Made by a program: the position numbers and the translations under genes. From assembly GCF_002575655.3 (NCBI RefSeq), contig NC_053037.3, positions 51,038,242 to 51,102,241 on the forward strand: 64,000 nucleotides of DNA, read 5' to 3'. Source of the DNA: Aegilops tauschii subsp. strangulata. Taxonomy: Eukaryota > Streptophyta > Magnoliopsida > Poales > Poaceae. Below, piece by piece: positions 29,818 to 40,770 of this stretch. Every line of letters begins with the position of its first letter. Position 1 is the stretch's first letter. The notes under the pieces are model-generated. The model was not told the DNA's origin and did not search any database. It worked only from the letters and a program-made list of their open reading frames with translations.

Positions 29818-29965
29818 CAATAGGGGCAGGTTTGTAACTTCACTCAGACGTGACACAACCGCCCTACCTGTCAGCCCCGTTCATACACCGTCAATAGGGG
29901 CAGGTTTGTAACTTCACTCAGACGTGACACAACCGCCCTACCTGTCAGCCCGGTTCATACACCGT
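29818..29965. repeat. 74-bp perfect-type tandem duplication
   Basis: Two 74-bp copies (29818-29891, 29892-29965) starting CAATAGGGGCAGGTTTGTAA, differing at one position in CAGCCCCGTT/CAGCCCGGTT. Older diverged copies of the unit lie at 29610-29700. It is upstream of the GC-rich leader at 30274. Confidence 0.85.
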
Positions 29966-30273
29966 GGGCGCCAACCATGGGCGCCAACCACCCTCTCCTC
30001 GCCCGAAATCGCTCGGGGCAAATATTGGCGAGATGCGAGATTACCGTCCTATCCCCAACCGACGAGACGTCCAAATTTTAAACGGGGGCTAAGTTCGTAA
30101 CTTTCCCATATTTCAGACAGGCGCGTCCCAAATACATGGTTCCCCGTACCTCTCCCTCCATTTTCCCATTCATACACCGTCCGCGCTAGAACACCCCATC
30201 CCCACTCAGCCTCCGTCCGCCACCCCATCCATCGCCACCGTCCTCGACCACATCCATCGCCACCATCCTCCAC

Positions 30274-30590
30274 CATGCCGGAGCGCCTACCAAGACCGCG
30301 TCGTCCACTTCAAGAGATGGACGTTTCTCATCCACGGCGACGGACCAATAGCCTTGCATCGCGTCCTCTCGCTTCATCGGCGCCGTCGTCCTCTTTGCCG
30401 GGGCCGCTCACACGACCTTCTCTTCCACGGCAACGGGACTTATCCCCCGATGCACTCGTCTACCGTCGCAGATCTGCTTCAACGCCACCGACAACCATCG
30501 CACCCTCGATGCCTACACGGCGCCGCAAGAGAGGTGGTACTTCATATCTCCTGAACTTTTTGATCTCAACCAGAAAATAGATCTTAACTT
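30274..30590 (+). CDS. Candidate 5-prime exon of the TnpA-like gene, frame uncertain
   Basis: ATG at 30274 in a CCACC-ATG context opens a 101-codon Arg/Pro/Ser-rich frame (MPERLPRPRRPLQEMDVSHP). Two other frames are open over much of it, so protein identity is doubtful. Position (2 kb upstream of the first recognisable exon at 32285) and GC-rich composition fit a grass first exon. No domain recognised. Confidence 0.3.
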
Positions 30591-32284
30591 GGTTACTCTA
30601 CTTTCTTTTTAGCTCTTAGAATTTAGTTCTTAGTTCGAAGCAAACAGTGGATGCTAAATATCATTTCTCCGGTTTGCAGCTTCAAATCTGCCATGGCACA
30701 GCCATAATACGGTTTAATTGATCATGCTTAGGGTTTAATTGATCATGTTGGTTCCGTGGTGGTTTCTTTAATAGAAATCGGAGGGGAAACCCTCTTTTGC
30801 TAAAAAAATATGCTTAGAGTTTCCCCCTTTTATGATCACTATACGATCAGAATACGTGCTTCGTGTCATAATAACACTGCTCCACCCATCAAGCTAAACA
30901 AGCTTAGTTGTTCAAATACGAATATGATATTATTAAAACAGAGTTGTTTAATTGGTCAGCTAAATGTTCCTAAATTAGTTTCGAAAATGCATGTTCGCCA
31001 CTCGAGTGTGTATCTCTACAGGGTGCCCACAGTGGGCCGGCCCACCCTGGGATTTTGGGTCGTCCCAGGCCCCGATTCCCCTCTGTTCTGCTGCGCGCTT
31101 CCGATCGCTACTCGCCCCCAGCCGCCTGCCTCGCCGGCGACTTGCCGTCCCCGGACGGCATGACTCTAGGAGGAGACGCCGGACTAACAGGAGGCTAGGA
31201 GTCGCTCGCTCAACAGCGTCACCGCTGCCCGGGCGTGCCGCCGTGCCTACCTTCCCAATCCGTTCAGGGCTCAGGCATGCAGCACCCACCAAGCCAACCC
31301 AATTTATCCTGAGATACGTCCTCAACACTCAGCAGCCACTCCTCATCACCCATTTTCTAATTGATTCATTACTCATTAGGCAGGACTGTCATTAGGGTTT
31401 GTTGTGTGCTCAGTGCTACCTACACTTAATGGTTCAGATGTATTTCGGTAATCTTTAGTACCTCTAAAGTTCACAGGGTTTTCAAAATTCCGGCCCTCGG
31501 AACAGAAACTAGTCATTTTGGATTGTTGGTCGTAGTGACATTGACCCAGATTACTACTGCAAGCCAGGTTTGTTGACAATTTTACTTGTCTTTCTTACTC
31601 ATTCGATATAATATCCAATTATTCACGTCGATTAGTTGCAAACAATAAGTGCTAGACAAACTTCTTCATTCAGATTTTGGACGGTCTCTTACTGCAGTTA
31701 CAATTCTGCATACTTGTCCTAGTAAGCTCACAAGTAAATGATTGATTCACTACATCTATGCTTGCCTTGTCATATTTGTTGTCAATATTCTTTTAGGGTG
31801 GACCACCCTGTTTCTAAATACGGGAACCGTAGACATGAGTGAATAGTATTTCTCTATGTGATCTCTTCCATCATGTGTGGGTAATGAACACTGCATTGTA
31901 TAGAAAGAAAGTGTCATTTCCAGCTTTTACATAGGTTTCGATCTTCTACATGGAATACAATCTGCCTACTGCTTTGTGTCGCACTACCAACACTCCACCC
32001 TTGAAGCTAAACATTATGCCACTCATAATTGCTTAGTTTATTTGTTCAAATACGAATTTCATATGATTCCAATGTTACTACTTCAGTTTTGAAATGTGTG
32101 CCTGCCTGTTATAGAGACATAAGGGGTTTGTATTTCTGTGTGTGGTCTAGTCAGCACGGTTGGGGAGGTGAACTTTGCATATGCAGGGGTTTATAGGGAG
32201 ACACTCTCCGAGTTGAATCCGCAATGCATTCCATAGATAATCTGACTACTTTTTATGTTTTCATGAATCTCAAATTCTGAACAG
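30591..32284. other. Probable intronic or intergenic sequence upstream of exon 32285
   Basis: AT-rich, with GTTTAATTGATCATG repeated (30713, 30733). A GC-rich block at 31030-31260 has overlapping open frames on both strands but no motif. A possible exon ends at CAAGCCAG|GTTTG (31568). I cannot join these pieces reliably. Confidence 0.4.
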
Positions 32285-33603
32285 CATCATAATGATTATG
32301 AGCTTGCGCGCATGAAAAGAATAACGCAGAACAATGCCATGGCTGTCAAACTTGGCATTAAGGGACTGAAATCAAGTCTGGCTGCAATGCAATGCAAACG
32401 CTCTCCACCTACAGATTCATGCTCAGAATATGATCCTAACAGTGATTCTGAGCTAGAGGGAGACCTAAGTCAATGTAGCTCCCTAGTGGAGGAGTCAGAG
32501 GAAGATGCCCTATCTTATTCACCCATGAAGGTACTTGCTCTAACTTTCCAAGGTTACATTGCTCGCACATATCTTGCAACTGATGCTTTGCATTGCTTCT
32601 ACTTTGTTGAACTGCCATTAGCTTAGTTTACACATCGTGTATGTGAATACGCCCTGCCTATCCATTTTCAGTACATATTCCATCTGTCATCATACCATAT
32701 TTATCCATTCAAATGTTGTTCTTGTGTATCAGACGTTCAAAAGGAAGAGGGCGATTGCTGATCGTGGAGGAGCACAAGCAAAGTATTTGGAAAAGGTAGT
32801 GCCCCCTGATAAATCAAATAGCCCATTAGGTGTAGTTGCAATATCACCTGACCCACAAAATACCCCAACTCTAGCAGACTCTAGCCCTACTACACTGGTC
32901 ATTTCTGATGCCCCAACTCAGCAGACCCCAACTGCAGCAAACAGTATGATTATGCCAGTTGACATAGCACCAGTTGTACGACGCAAAACCCCCATTCCAG
33001 CAAAGAGTACACCAAATCCAGTTGCCAAATCCCTTTTCGAACCATAGAGAGCCCCAATTGCAGCAAATAGGACCCCTGTTCCATTTCTTCCCAGTTTAGA
33101 AGACGAAGCTTATGTTGTTGTCAGGAACTTTGTGCGCATCTTTCCTTCATGGAAAGATTATACCGCAGACACAGAACAATTTCCAGTCTTCCTCCTCAAC
33201 TTACGCGTAAGTAATGTACTAATGTTATTCATGGTCATTACTGCATATGTTTCTGCTGACAGAAGACACAAGATTTCATTCTTTTAAATAGGCGAGGAGC
33301 AAACTGGATTGTGATGACGAGCAAGGGTTGGTTGCGCTTTTCAAGCACTCATTGATGAAGTATCGTTCCTACCTGAGGCAAGCGCACTTTGATGGCAAGC
33401 CTCTGAACGAAATTTCTGTAAAGTCTCAGGTGCTACATTTATCCGACGGTGACTGGAATAATCTTGTTACACATTGGTCTCGGCTGCAGCGTAAGGTACT
33501 GTCTATGATATCACATCACAATTTTAACTACATTTCTGCATTTGCCTTAATGTCTCACTTGTACGAAAACTATTAGCAGAAGAACATTCGTTCTCAAGGG
33601 ACC
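32285..33603 (+). pseudogene. TnpA-like gene (PF03004-like), 5-prime half, interrupted in an exon by the Tat retrotransposon
   Basis: Exons with correct GT-AG borders, all phase 0: 32285-32530 (acidic, SEYDPNSDSELEGDLSQCSS), 32733-33206 (TFKRKRAIADRGG, Pro/Thr-rich linker, then VVRNFVRIFPSWKDY), 33292-33495 (LMKYRSYLRQAHFDGKPLNE, LSDGDWNNLVTHWSRLQRK) and 33580-33603 (KNIRSQGT). The LxxHFDGK..LSDxDWNxLVxHW pattern followed by Lys/Arg and Y.TH matches plant Ptta/En/Spm proteins, expected DNA-binding partners of a CACTA transposase. An in-frame TAG at 33045-33047 already breaks exon 2. The last exon is cut at 33603 by the Tat element and resumes at 54894. Confidence 0.65.
33599..33603. repeat. 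Left target duplication GGACC of the Tat Gypsy element
   Basis: GGACC precedes the LTR start TGTCGTGG and is repeated at 54889-54893 after the other LTR. Removing the element leaves an uninterrupted exon reading frame. Confidence 0.9.
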
Positions 33604-34123
33604 TGTCGTGGAATTGTCACGACAGATGTCCTCGAGCTAGGACTTAGTCATGGAGCCATCGCAGCTAGGAAGCTTGAAGGGGTTAATGCGGGACAAGGAA
33701 CACGAGGGTTTATACTGGTTCGGCCCCTTACGGTGAAGGTAAAAGCCTACGTCCAGTTTGAGGTGGTATTGATTAGGGTTACGATCACCAGGGAGCTAAA
33801 CTGCTATGCCCGGCTCTCGATGAGATCGTTCTCGTCCCTAAACCGCTGCCGGGTCGTCCCTTTATATAGGGAGGCTGACACCCTGCAGCTCTCAGAGTCC
33901 CGGCCGGCTCATAAGAGTGTCCGGCTCAGACTCTCAACTATTCTTGCCTTACACTACAAGTTCTAGCATAATAATGATTGCAACTACGGGCTTTAAGCCA
34001 TATCCGGGTCTTAAGCCCATCTTTGGCCCGTCGTCTTTAGGCTTGGCGCCGAGCTTCTGGTAATGACCATATGAGTAACCCGGCCCCTCCTGGCGGGTGA
34101 CTCTAAGGTCTATATCCTCAACA
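33604..34123 (-). repeat. 3-prime LTR of the Tat element (520 bp)
   Basis: Starts TGTCGTGGAATTGTCACGAC (with the hairpin CGTGGAATTGTCACG) and ends ATATCCTCAACA on the plus strand. Carries a minus-strand TATA (CTATATAAAGGG) near 33862. Aligns end to end with 54369-54888. Confidence 0.95.
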
Positions 34124-34405
34124 TTAGGCTCCAGATTGATTTGAGCCGGCTCATGTCAATCTTCCATTCCTTCGACAGAAAGACCTCCGGCTTACAATTG
34201 TGTGAAGGCCATAACCCGGCATGACATCATCCTCTGGACTCCGGGTAATCCGCCATGACGTCACCTTCCATTAAGCCCGTTTTTTACTCCGCCAGATCCG
34301 CAACGGATCTTTTTCTTTACTGTCATCCCGAAAATCGAGGCGTTTCGTGGGGAGATAACCACGCCGTGGTCTCCTTGATTCTCGCGCCCACTTATGAGCT
34401 CGCCT

Positions 34406-34413
34406 TATAAATA
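34406..34413 (+). promoter_or_regulatory. TATA box of the antisense gene in the Tat element
   Basis: TATAAATA on the plus strand is followed about 30 bp later by a C/T-rich leader (CACTTCTCTCTCCCTCATC), as in grass promoters. A GTGAGT donor at 34599 and TCATAG acceptor at 35200 define a 5-prime UTR intron of about 603 bp before the ATG at 35218. The element thus carries an internal promoter opposite to its LTR promoter. Confidence 0.7.
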
Positions 34414-35217
34414 GGCCGGCCCGACGGGCTCTCAGCCACTTCTCTCTCCCTCATCTTCTTCCTCGCGCCACTGCTCCCCTGCCCGAGCTCTGCTACTGCC
34501 GCCGCCGTCGCGCCCCCGGTCTTCGTCAACCTTGGCCGCTGCATCACCCAGACTCGGTCCAAACAAACGGCGGCAACCTCCGCTCCTCTTCAGCTCCGGT
34601 GAGTCCTCGCCGCTCCATAGGGCAGATCCGCACTAGGGCTTCATAGTTCTTCCTCTGTTCTTCGTAGTTCATCGCGGCTCTCAGTAGATTTGAATTTTAC
34701 TGCCCCTTTTTGATCTTAGCTCTGTATAGGCTTACCGCGGTAGACGTTGAGGACCCATTTCACATGCAAATATCCCTCTTTTTACTGCATAAGAGCCTTG
34801 TTCAAGCTCAAGAACCTCCTCGCGTCTGTTTCTAGGTCTAGAAACTTTTCTTTTACCCGACCATTTTGATCCAAAATTTTTACTGCGATGTGTGAAACCT
34901 GTTTTACCACACTTAGTAAAAAACTGCAATCATTGAATCTCGGCGGTTTACAGTTCCGGTTTAAAGAAACCACATGCCATAGAACCTTCCGGCTTAAAGA
35001 AAACCATGCGCCATAAAATTTCCGGCTTAGCTGTGATAAGGCCTGTAGACAATCAAATTACTCTCAATCCCTCGGCGGCTTAAATAGCCCGATGCACTTA
35101 AATGTATACCATTAGTCCCCTTCATAAGCCGCCACCTTGACATTGAACTGTAGATTTCTTCCGGCTCATAATTAACCCAGATGTTTTTCCTTTTATCATA
35201 GACTGCCGACTTTCACC

Positions 35218-38200
35218 ATGCCTCCCAAAGCTCCCAAAGCCTCCATTACTTGCAACTGGATGAGGTCCAATGTCACCAATGAGACCCTAGCAGATTTTGT
35301 CAAGTCTGGATATCTGCCCAAGAAGGACGTCATGTCCTACCGTGCCCCTGACCCGTTAGAAGAGAGACCACAGCCAAAGGACGGGGAGGTAGTGATTTTT
35401 GCAGATCATATGAGCCGGGGCTTCGCACCGCCCGGTTCAAAGTTTTTCAGAGACGTTCTGAACTTCTTTGATCTGCGGCCTCAGGACATAGGACCCAACT
35501 CAGTGTCCAATATCTGCAACTTCCAAGTGTTCTGCGAGGTTTACCTTAGAGAAGAACCTAGTTTGCTGCTCTTCAGAGAGCTTTTTTACTTGAACCGTCA
35601 GAATGAGTGCGCCAATGGGCCAAGTCTAGAGCTAGGTGGCATCTCCATTCAGCGGCGAAGAGACTGTCTTTTCCCTTATGCCGAGCCGCCGAGCCACCCA
35701 AAGGACTGGAACATGACTTGGTTCTATTGCCAAGATACGTCACCGGCTGATGAAAGTCCGCTGCCCGGCTTTCGCCCATCACGTCTGGAGTCAACACACC
35801 CACTGTCAGACAAACTGACTCCGGCGGAGCGCCAGCCTCTGCTCCCCACTATCAACAAGATCAAGGCTCTCCTGGGCAATGGTCTGAATGGAATCGATCT
35901 GGTCCGGGTCTGGATCTCGTGGCGGGTGATCCCATTGAGCCGCCGCCCCGGCTTAATGTGTGAGTACACGGGCCGAAAGGACGACCCTCAGAGACACAGC
36001 CGCAATGATCTTCCTGAAGACGTTGCAGAGGAGATGACCAAGGCTCTTTTAAACGAGAGCCTAGCAGACTGCGGAAGGACCGGGTTAGCCCCCTTCTGCA
36101 AGACCAACCCAGCCCCAGCAGTAAGCCGCCAATCTGAACATCCTATCTTCTTCTGTATATAACTTTCATCTGAATCGTTTGAAGAAATCATCATTGTATT
36201 TTTCAGGCTGACGACAAGTTCTGGCGGGTCAAATATGACCATGAGGCGGCCAAGAAGGCCAGAAAGGTGAAGAAAGCCGCCAAAAAAGCCGCTCCCCGTA
36301 AGAAGGGAAGTAGGCCAACTGCTTTGGAGCTGATGCAACTAAGCGACAGCTCCGAGTCAGAGGTAACCCCTGAACCTGTAAACTCTTTGTTATGTTTTAT
36401 TGTTTATCTCTGTTCGCCTCACCAACACTTGTTCATCAACAGGATGACACCGGAGCCAGTAACCCGGTGGTTGAAGAGGTAATGTCACTTTCCTCCGACT
36501 CGGAGCCCTTGCCAAGGCTGAAAGTCCGAAGGGTAACCCGGAAAGTAAGCTTTTCACATCCTTTAGCTTATCAAGATCCTCAATTTATTTTGAAGCGATA
36601 GGTTCATGAGAGCCGGCGTCACACCCGGACCAACAAGGACACCGACCTCTCCTCCGGGTTACCTGACGCATCAAGGAAGCGCCGAACTGAGGTTATTTCC
36701 CACTTGTACCCTTTTCATCCGTTGGCGGGTGTTATACATCAGCCACTCAATTCTTCTGACTCAAATTATCAGGAGACCTCCCCCTCTTCCGGCGACTCTA
36801 TGCAGTCAAGTCTGCCGGCTTTCAAAACCGTGCCCGGGTAATGATAACCATCTCATGTTGTACTTTTGCCTTCACTTACCCTATTGTGTTTAATCTTTTT
36901 GTCCTTTCAGTGCCCAGGCCAAGATCACCAAGAGGGCGAAGAAGTCCAAGCCGGTCGATGAGCCGGACTTACCTAAGCCAGAGGCAGCCGCTCAAGAGCC
37001 GCCAGCCGCCTCTGCACTTGAGGCCGCTGCCCCAACTACCAAGGCAACTACAGAAGCTTCTGTTAACCCGGAGGCCTCCAGCTCGGCTCCACCAGCAGAC
37101 GACCCGGACGTGGTAATCACCCGGACGGAGTTCGTTGAGCCGGGGAGACCTACCGTGCTGGCCAAGTGCTCCGCTAAGGGGGAGTTGCTGCAGCCCCACC
37201 GGGTGAACCTGGACCTCTCCGACTACGCCAACCTGAGCATTGGAGAGCTCGTCTCTGGCTACATCAGCCAAGTGCACAAGAGCCGGGACGCAGAGGTTGC
37301 CATGGTGAACCAGATCCAGCAGAAATCTGAGGTATCATTCTGCTGTCCTCTTACTTACTGCATAGTTACCTTTACCATGCAAGCCCCCAACTCGATGACT
37401 TATGATTGAATATGTTGTAGACTTAGGTTCCGGCTTACTCAATTGAGTCGGCAGTTTGTAGATAGATACGTTCAATATGCATTAGCCCCCAAGTGCCAAG
37501 TGTCTTTGCTTGGAAAACGCTTGGGACTTATATAGTAACTGTTCATGTCATAACCCGGAAATGTATGCAGGCTGCTGGCAAGAAGCTAGAGGCCGACATG
37601 GTTGATCTCAAGAACCGGCTGAAGATGCAAGAGATGGAGACCCGGAAGGCAAATGCCAAGTTTGTATCCAGCATCGCCGCGCAAGAGAAGCTGAAGACAG
37701 AGTTTGACGCTGAGCGGAAGGCGTGGGCCGAAGAAAAGGCCGCATTGGTGAACCGGGCTGAACAGGCGGAGAAGACTCTCTCCGAGAAGACCGCCGAGCT
37801 CTCCGGCCTAAAGCGCCAGGTGTCCCAGATGGTGGCCGCCATCTTCGGTAAGTCGCCTCACCGGCTTTCATCAAGTTTAGAATTTTTATATCTCATAATT
37901 CATCCTTGTCGGCGGCTTATCTGGTTCTGTTAAACATGTCCCAGAAGTGCCAACCTCAACCAGAGCGTGGTAACCAAGCTGAAGGCTGTGTATACCCTGG
38001 TGGAGCAGCTCTACACCGGGTCACAACGCGCCTTAGCTGTGGTGGCCCTATCCAACGAGGTGCCGACTCACCTGGCAGAAGTTCTTCGCCGGCTCGCTGT
38101 ACCGCCTCAACGGATCCAAGAGCTGCGACGGGCCTCTGCAAGAGCCGGAGCAATCGCCGCGCTGAGCCGGGCCAAGGCGTTCCTGCCGGAGTTAGACCCG

Positions 38201-38581
38201 ACGGACATCGCCCTTGGCTATCCAAGCCTGAAGGAAGACGGCTCCGCTTTTGATCAGAAGGACTTCGCAGCTTGCGTGAAGGCCGTACGCCCGGTGGCCA
38301 CTCTGATTGGCAATGATACAGATCTGACTAAGTATCAGCCGGGTTACGATGCAGAAAATCAAAGGATCCCTACTCCACGCTATGAAGCCCTCAACTTGAT
38401 CTCGCCGGCTCGTCAGCACACCTTCGCCCCGGAAATCGACCCGGCCGGGTTAATTGACGAGGAAGCCCAATTCGAAGCTCTCAGCGGCATCGACTGGAAG
38501 TCATCAACTTTCCAGGTCTTGGGATCAGCCGGAGGAGAAGATAGGAACGAGCCGGAGACTTCAACTCAGCAAGCGTCGTAA
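35218..38581 (+). CDS. Antisense spliced gene of the Tat element (PF04195-like, 'putative gypsy type transposon' protein)
   Basis: Coding exons with GT-AG borders: 35218-36120, 36207-36362, 36443-36544, 36602-36691, 36773-36837, 36911-37331, 37571-37847 and 37945-38581. Exon 1 (301 codons) has LADFVKSGYLPKKDVMSYRA, FADHMSRGFAPPGSKFFRDV, FCEVYLREEPSLLLFRELFY and DWNMTWFYC, the PF04195-type domain. The middle exons are Lys/Arg-rich (nuclear-signal-like) and Pro/Ala-rich. The 37571 exon is a coiled coil (KLEADMVDLKNRLKMQEMET) and the last exon is helical (VYTLVEQLYTGSQRALAVVA). All junctions keep frame except the last, where a one-base discrepancy suggests a small indel or another splice site. 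Such antisense ORFs are known in Tat-clade elements; their role is unknown. Confidence 0.75.
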
Positions 38582-39621
38582 CTCAGCTGGCGGTTTACCA
38601 AACAATGCCTCACCCTTTTGGACTCAACGAGTCTTGTAATAGAGTAGGATCAATACTTTATCTTTGTCGTGCCATCGTGCACGCCTTGAATTCTGAAGTC
38701 TATTGAAATTGTCTCCTTTATGTTTCTCCGGGTCATAATTAATCATTTGTTTTCCTTACCCTCAAAATGGTTGCCTGTAACTATCCTGCAGAGAAAGACA
38801 AATCACAAGCCTCGAGGAGGCTGACCGCCCTGAGAATCATAGGTTTTAGATAACCCGGAATATAAATCAAAAAAGGACTGGTCTTCAATAATATCCTGAA
38901 TACAGCCGTAATAACATACTTAGCGGCCTGCAAGCATACTTCCGACTTAGATAACACCCATTGTGTTCAGCTAATACTATAAACCAAAGTTAAACCGGCA
39001 AAGTGAGACCCGGCCGTATACACTTGGAAAGAAATAGACGGAACTTGCTATAAATCAGAGGAACTTAGGGGCTTCCAGTTCGGATACGACCAGAGACCCG
39101 GCCCAAAGGGGTTATGCTAGGATTCAAATACGATCATATAGCCCCCAGTGGGTGTGGCGATGCCAATCAAGAGGGTATCGACAGCTATGTTCTCTTTGGT
39201 TCGAATACGACCCATGTTTGAACAGGAAGCCCCCAAATGACTCTAAGAATTGTTTAACGACGCTGATTCGAATACGATTCACGTCGGTTCTCAAAGGGTT
39301 TAAACTAAGATTCAAATATGATCAAAGAAAACTCCCCAATGAGCTCGGCACTTTGCCAATCAAATGGGTATCGACAGCTGTGTTCTCTTTGGTTCGAATA
39401 CGACCTATGTTTGAACAGGAAGCCCCCAAGTGACCTTATCGCCTACGGCTAGATTCGAATACGATCATAAGCCGGATCCTCCTTCAAGTTATCATGTAAT
39501 CTGGCAATGAAAATAACACGTGCACATTTGGAGGAGAAAAAAGGACAGAGGTCCTGCTTTATTTTCTTATCATAATATATACATGGTTTAGAGAAGTATG
39601 TACATCATGAGAGCCGGTGGC
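38582..39621. other. Region between antisense gene and integrase, with a ~190-bp tandem repeat
   Basis: Region 38582-38660 is probably the 3-prime UTR of the antisense gene (TTGTAATAGAG). Region 39130-39440 has two units of about 190 bp sharing GGGTATCGACAGCTRTGTTC, GGTTCGAATACGACC and TTTGAACAGGAAGCCCCCAA. Convergent transcription units end here. No other gene. Confidence 0.65.
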
Positions 39622-40770
39622 TCAAGTGTAGTAAGGCCGAAGCTGAGCTATGTTCCACGGCCGTCGGGTCTCTTCCTCCGACTTACGTGAATCTTTGTGC
39701 TCCCGAATGTCAATGAGGTAATATGACCCGTTGTGCAAATTCTTGGTGACCACAAAGGGCCCTTCCCAAGGCGGGGATAGCTTGTGTGCATCTGTTTGAT
39801 CCTGGATGAGCCGGAGCACGAGATCACCTTCCTGGAAGACCCGGGATTTGACCCGGCGGCTATGATAACGGCGCAGGTCTTGTTGGTAAATCGCTGAACG
39901 GGCTGCTGCCACATCACGCTGTTCATCCAACAAGTCAAGAGCATCCTGGCGCGCCTGTTCATTATCTGCCTCAACGTAAGCCGCCACTCGAGGTGAGTCA
40001 TGACGGATGTCACTGGGGAGGACTGCTTCTGCCCCATAAACCATGAAGAAAGGCGTAAAACCTGTAGACCTGTTAGGAGTAGTGTTGATACTCCATAACA
40101 CGGAGGGCAACTCCTCCACCCAACAACCCGGCGTCCGTTGCAAAGGTACCAAAAGCCGGGGCTTGATACCCTTCAGAATCTCCTGATTAGCTCTCTCAGC
40201 TTGACCATTGGATTGAGGATGAGCCACTGAGGAAACATCAAGTCGGATATGCTCTCGTTGACAAAACTCCTCCATGGCGCCTTTGGAGAGATTGGTGCCA
40301 TTGTCAGTTATAATGCTATGTGGAAAACCAAAGCGAAAGATCACCTTTTTCATAAACTGAACCGCCGTGGCTGCATCACACTTGCTAACTGGCTCCGCTT
40401 CAACCCACTTGGTAAACTTGTCAACTGCCACCAAAAGGTGGGTCTTCTTATCCTTGGATCTTTTGAAAGGCCCAACCATATCCAGCCCCCAGACCGCAAA
40501 GGGCCAAGTAATTGGGATCATCCTCAGCTCTTGAGCCGGTACATGAGCCCGTCGCGAGAACCTTTGGCAACCATCACACTTACTGACCAAGTCCTCTGCA
40601 TCAGCATGAGCCGTCAACCAATAAAAACCGTGACGAAAAGCCTTGGCCACAAGGGACTTTGAGCCGGCGTGATGGCCACAATCCCCTTCATGGATCTCAC
40701 GCAAGATCTCTTGCCCTTCCTCAGGGGAAACACAACGCTGAAACGCTCCCGTAACACTGCGGTGGTGCAA
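39622..40770 (-). pseudogene. Tat element integrase (frame-shifted from RT)
   Basis: 382 codons. The N-terminal zinc-binding HHCC part is seen as GDCGHHAGSKSLVAKAF and CDGCQRF (about residues 30-70). The core has the catalytic triad Asp in WGLDMVGPF, Asp in ITDNGTNLS and Glu in NGQAERANQE. The C-terminal region has GDLVLRLI and PPWEGPFVV, then NGSYYL, typical of Gypsy integrases, ending QLRPYYT. Integrase inserts the cDNA into the genome. The frame is continuous in itself but offset by one base from the RT/RNase H frame at about 40785, so the polyprotein is broken. Confidence 0.93.

Noticed and set aside
29437..29823. 128-codon plus-strand ORF
   Set aside because: It overlaps degenerate copies of the 74-bp repeat and shows no protein-like pattern or splice context.
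30354..30554. Alternative frame in the 30274 leader (His/Arg-rich)
   Set aside because: Three frames are open in GC-rich sequence; there is no domain support for this one over the others.
31030..31395. Overlapping 117-134 codon ORFs on both strands
   Set aside because: GC-rich stretch open on both strands; no motif, no consistent exon borders.
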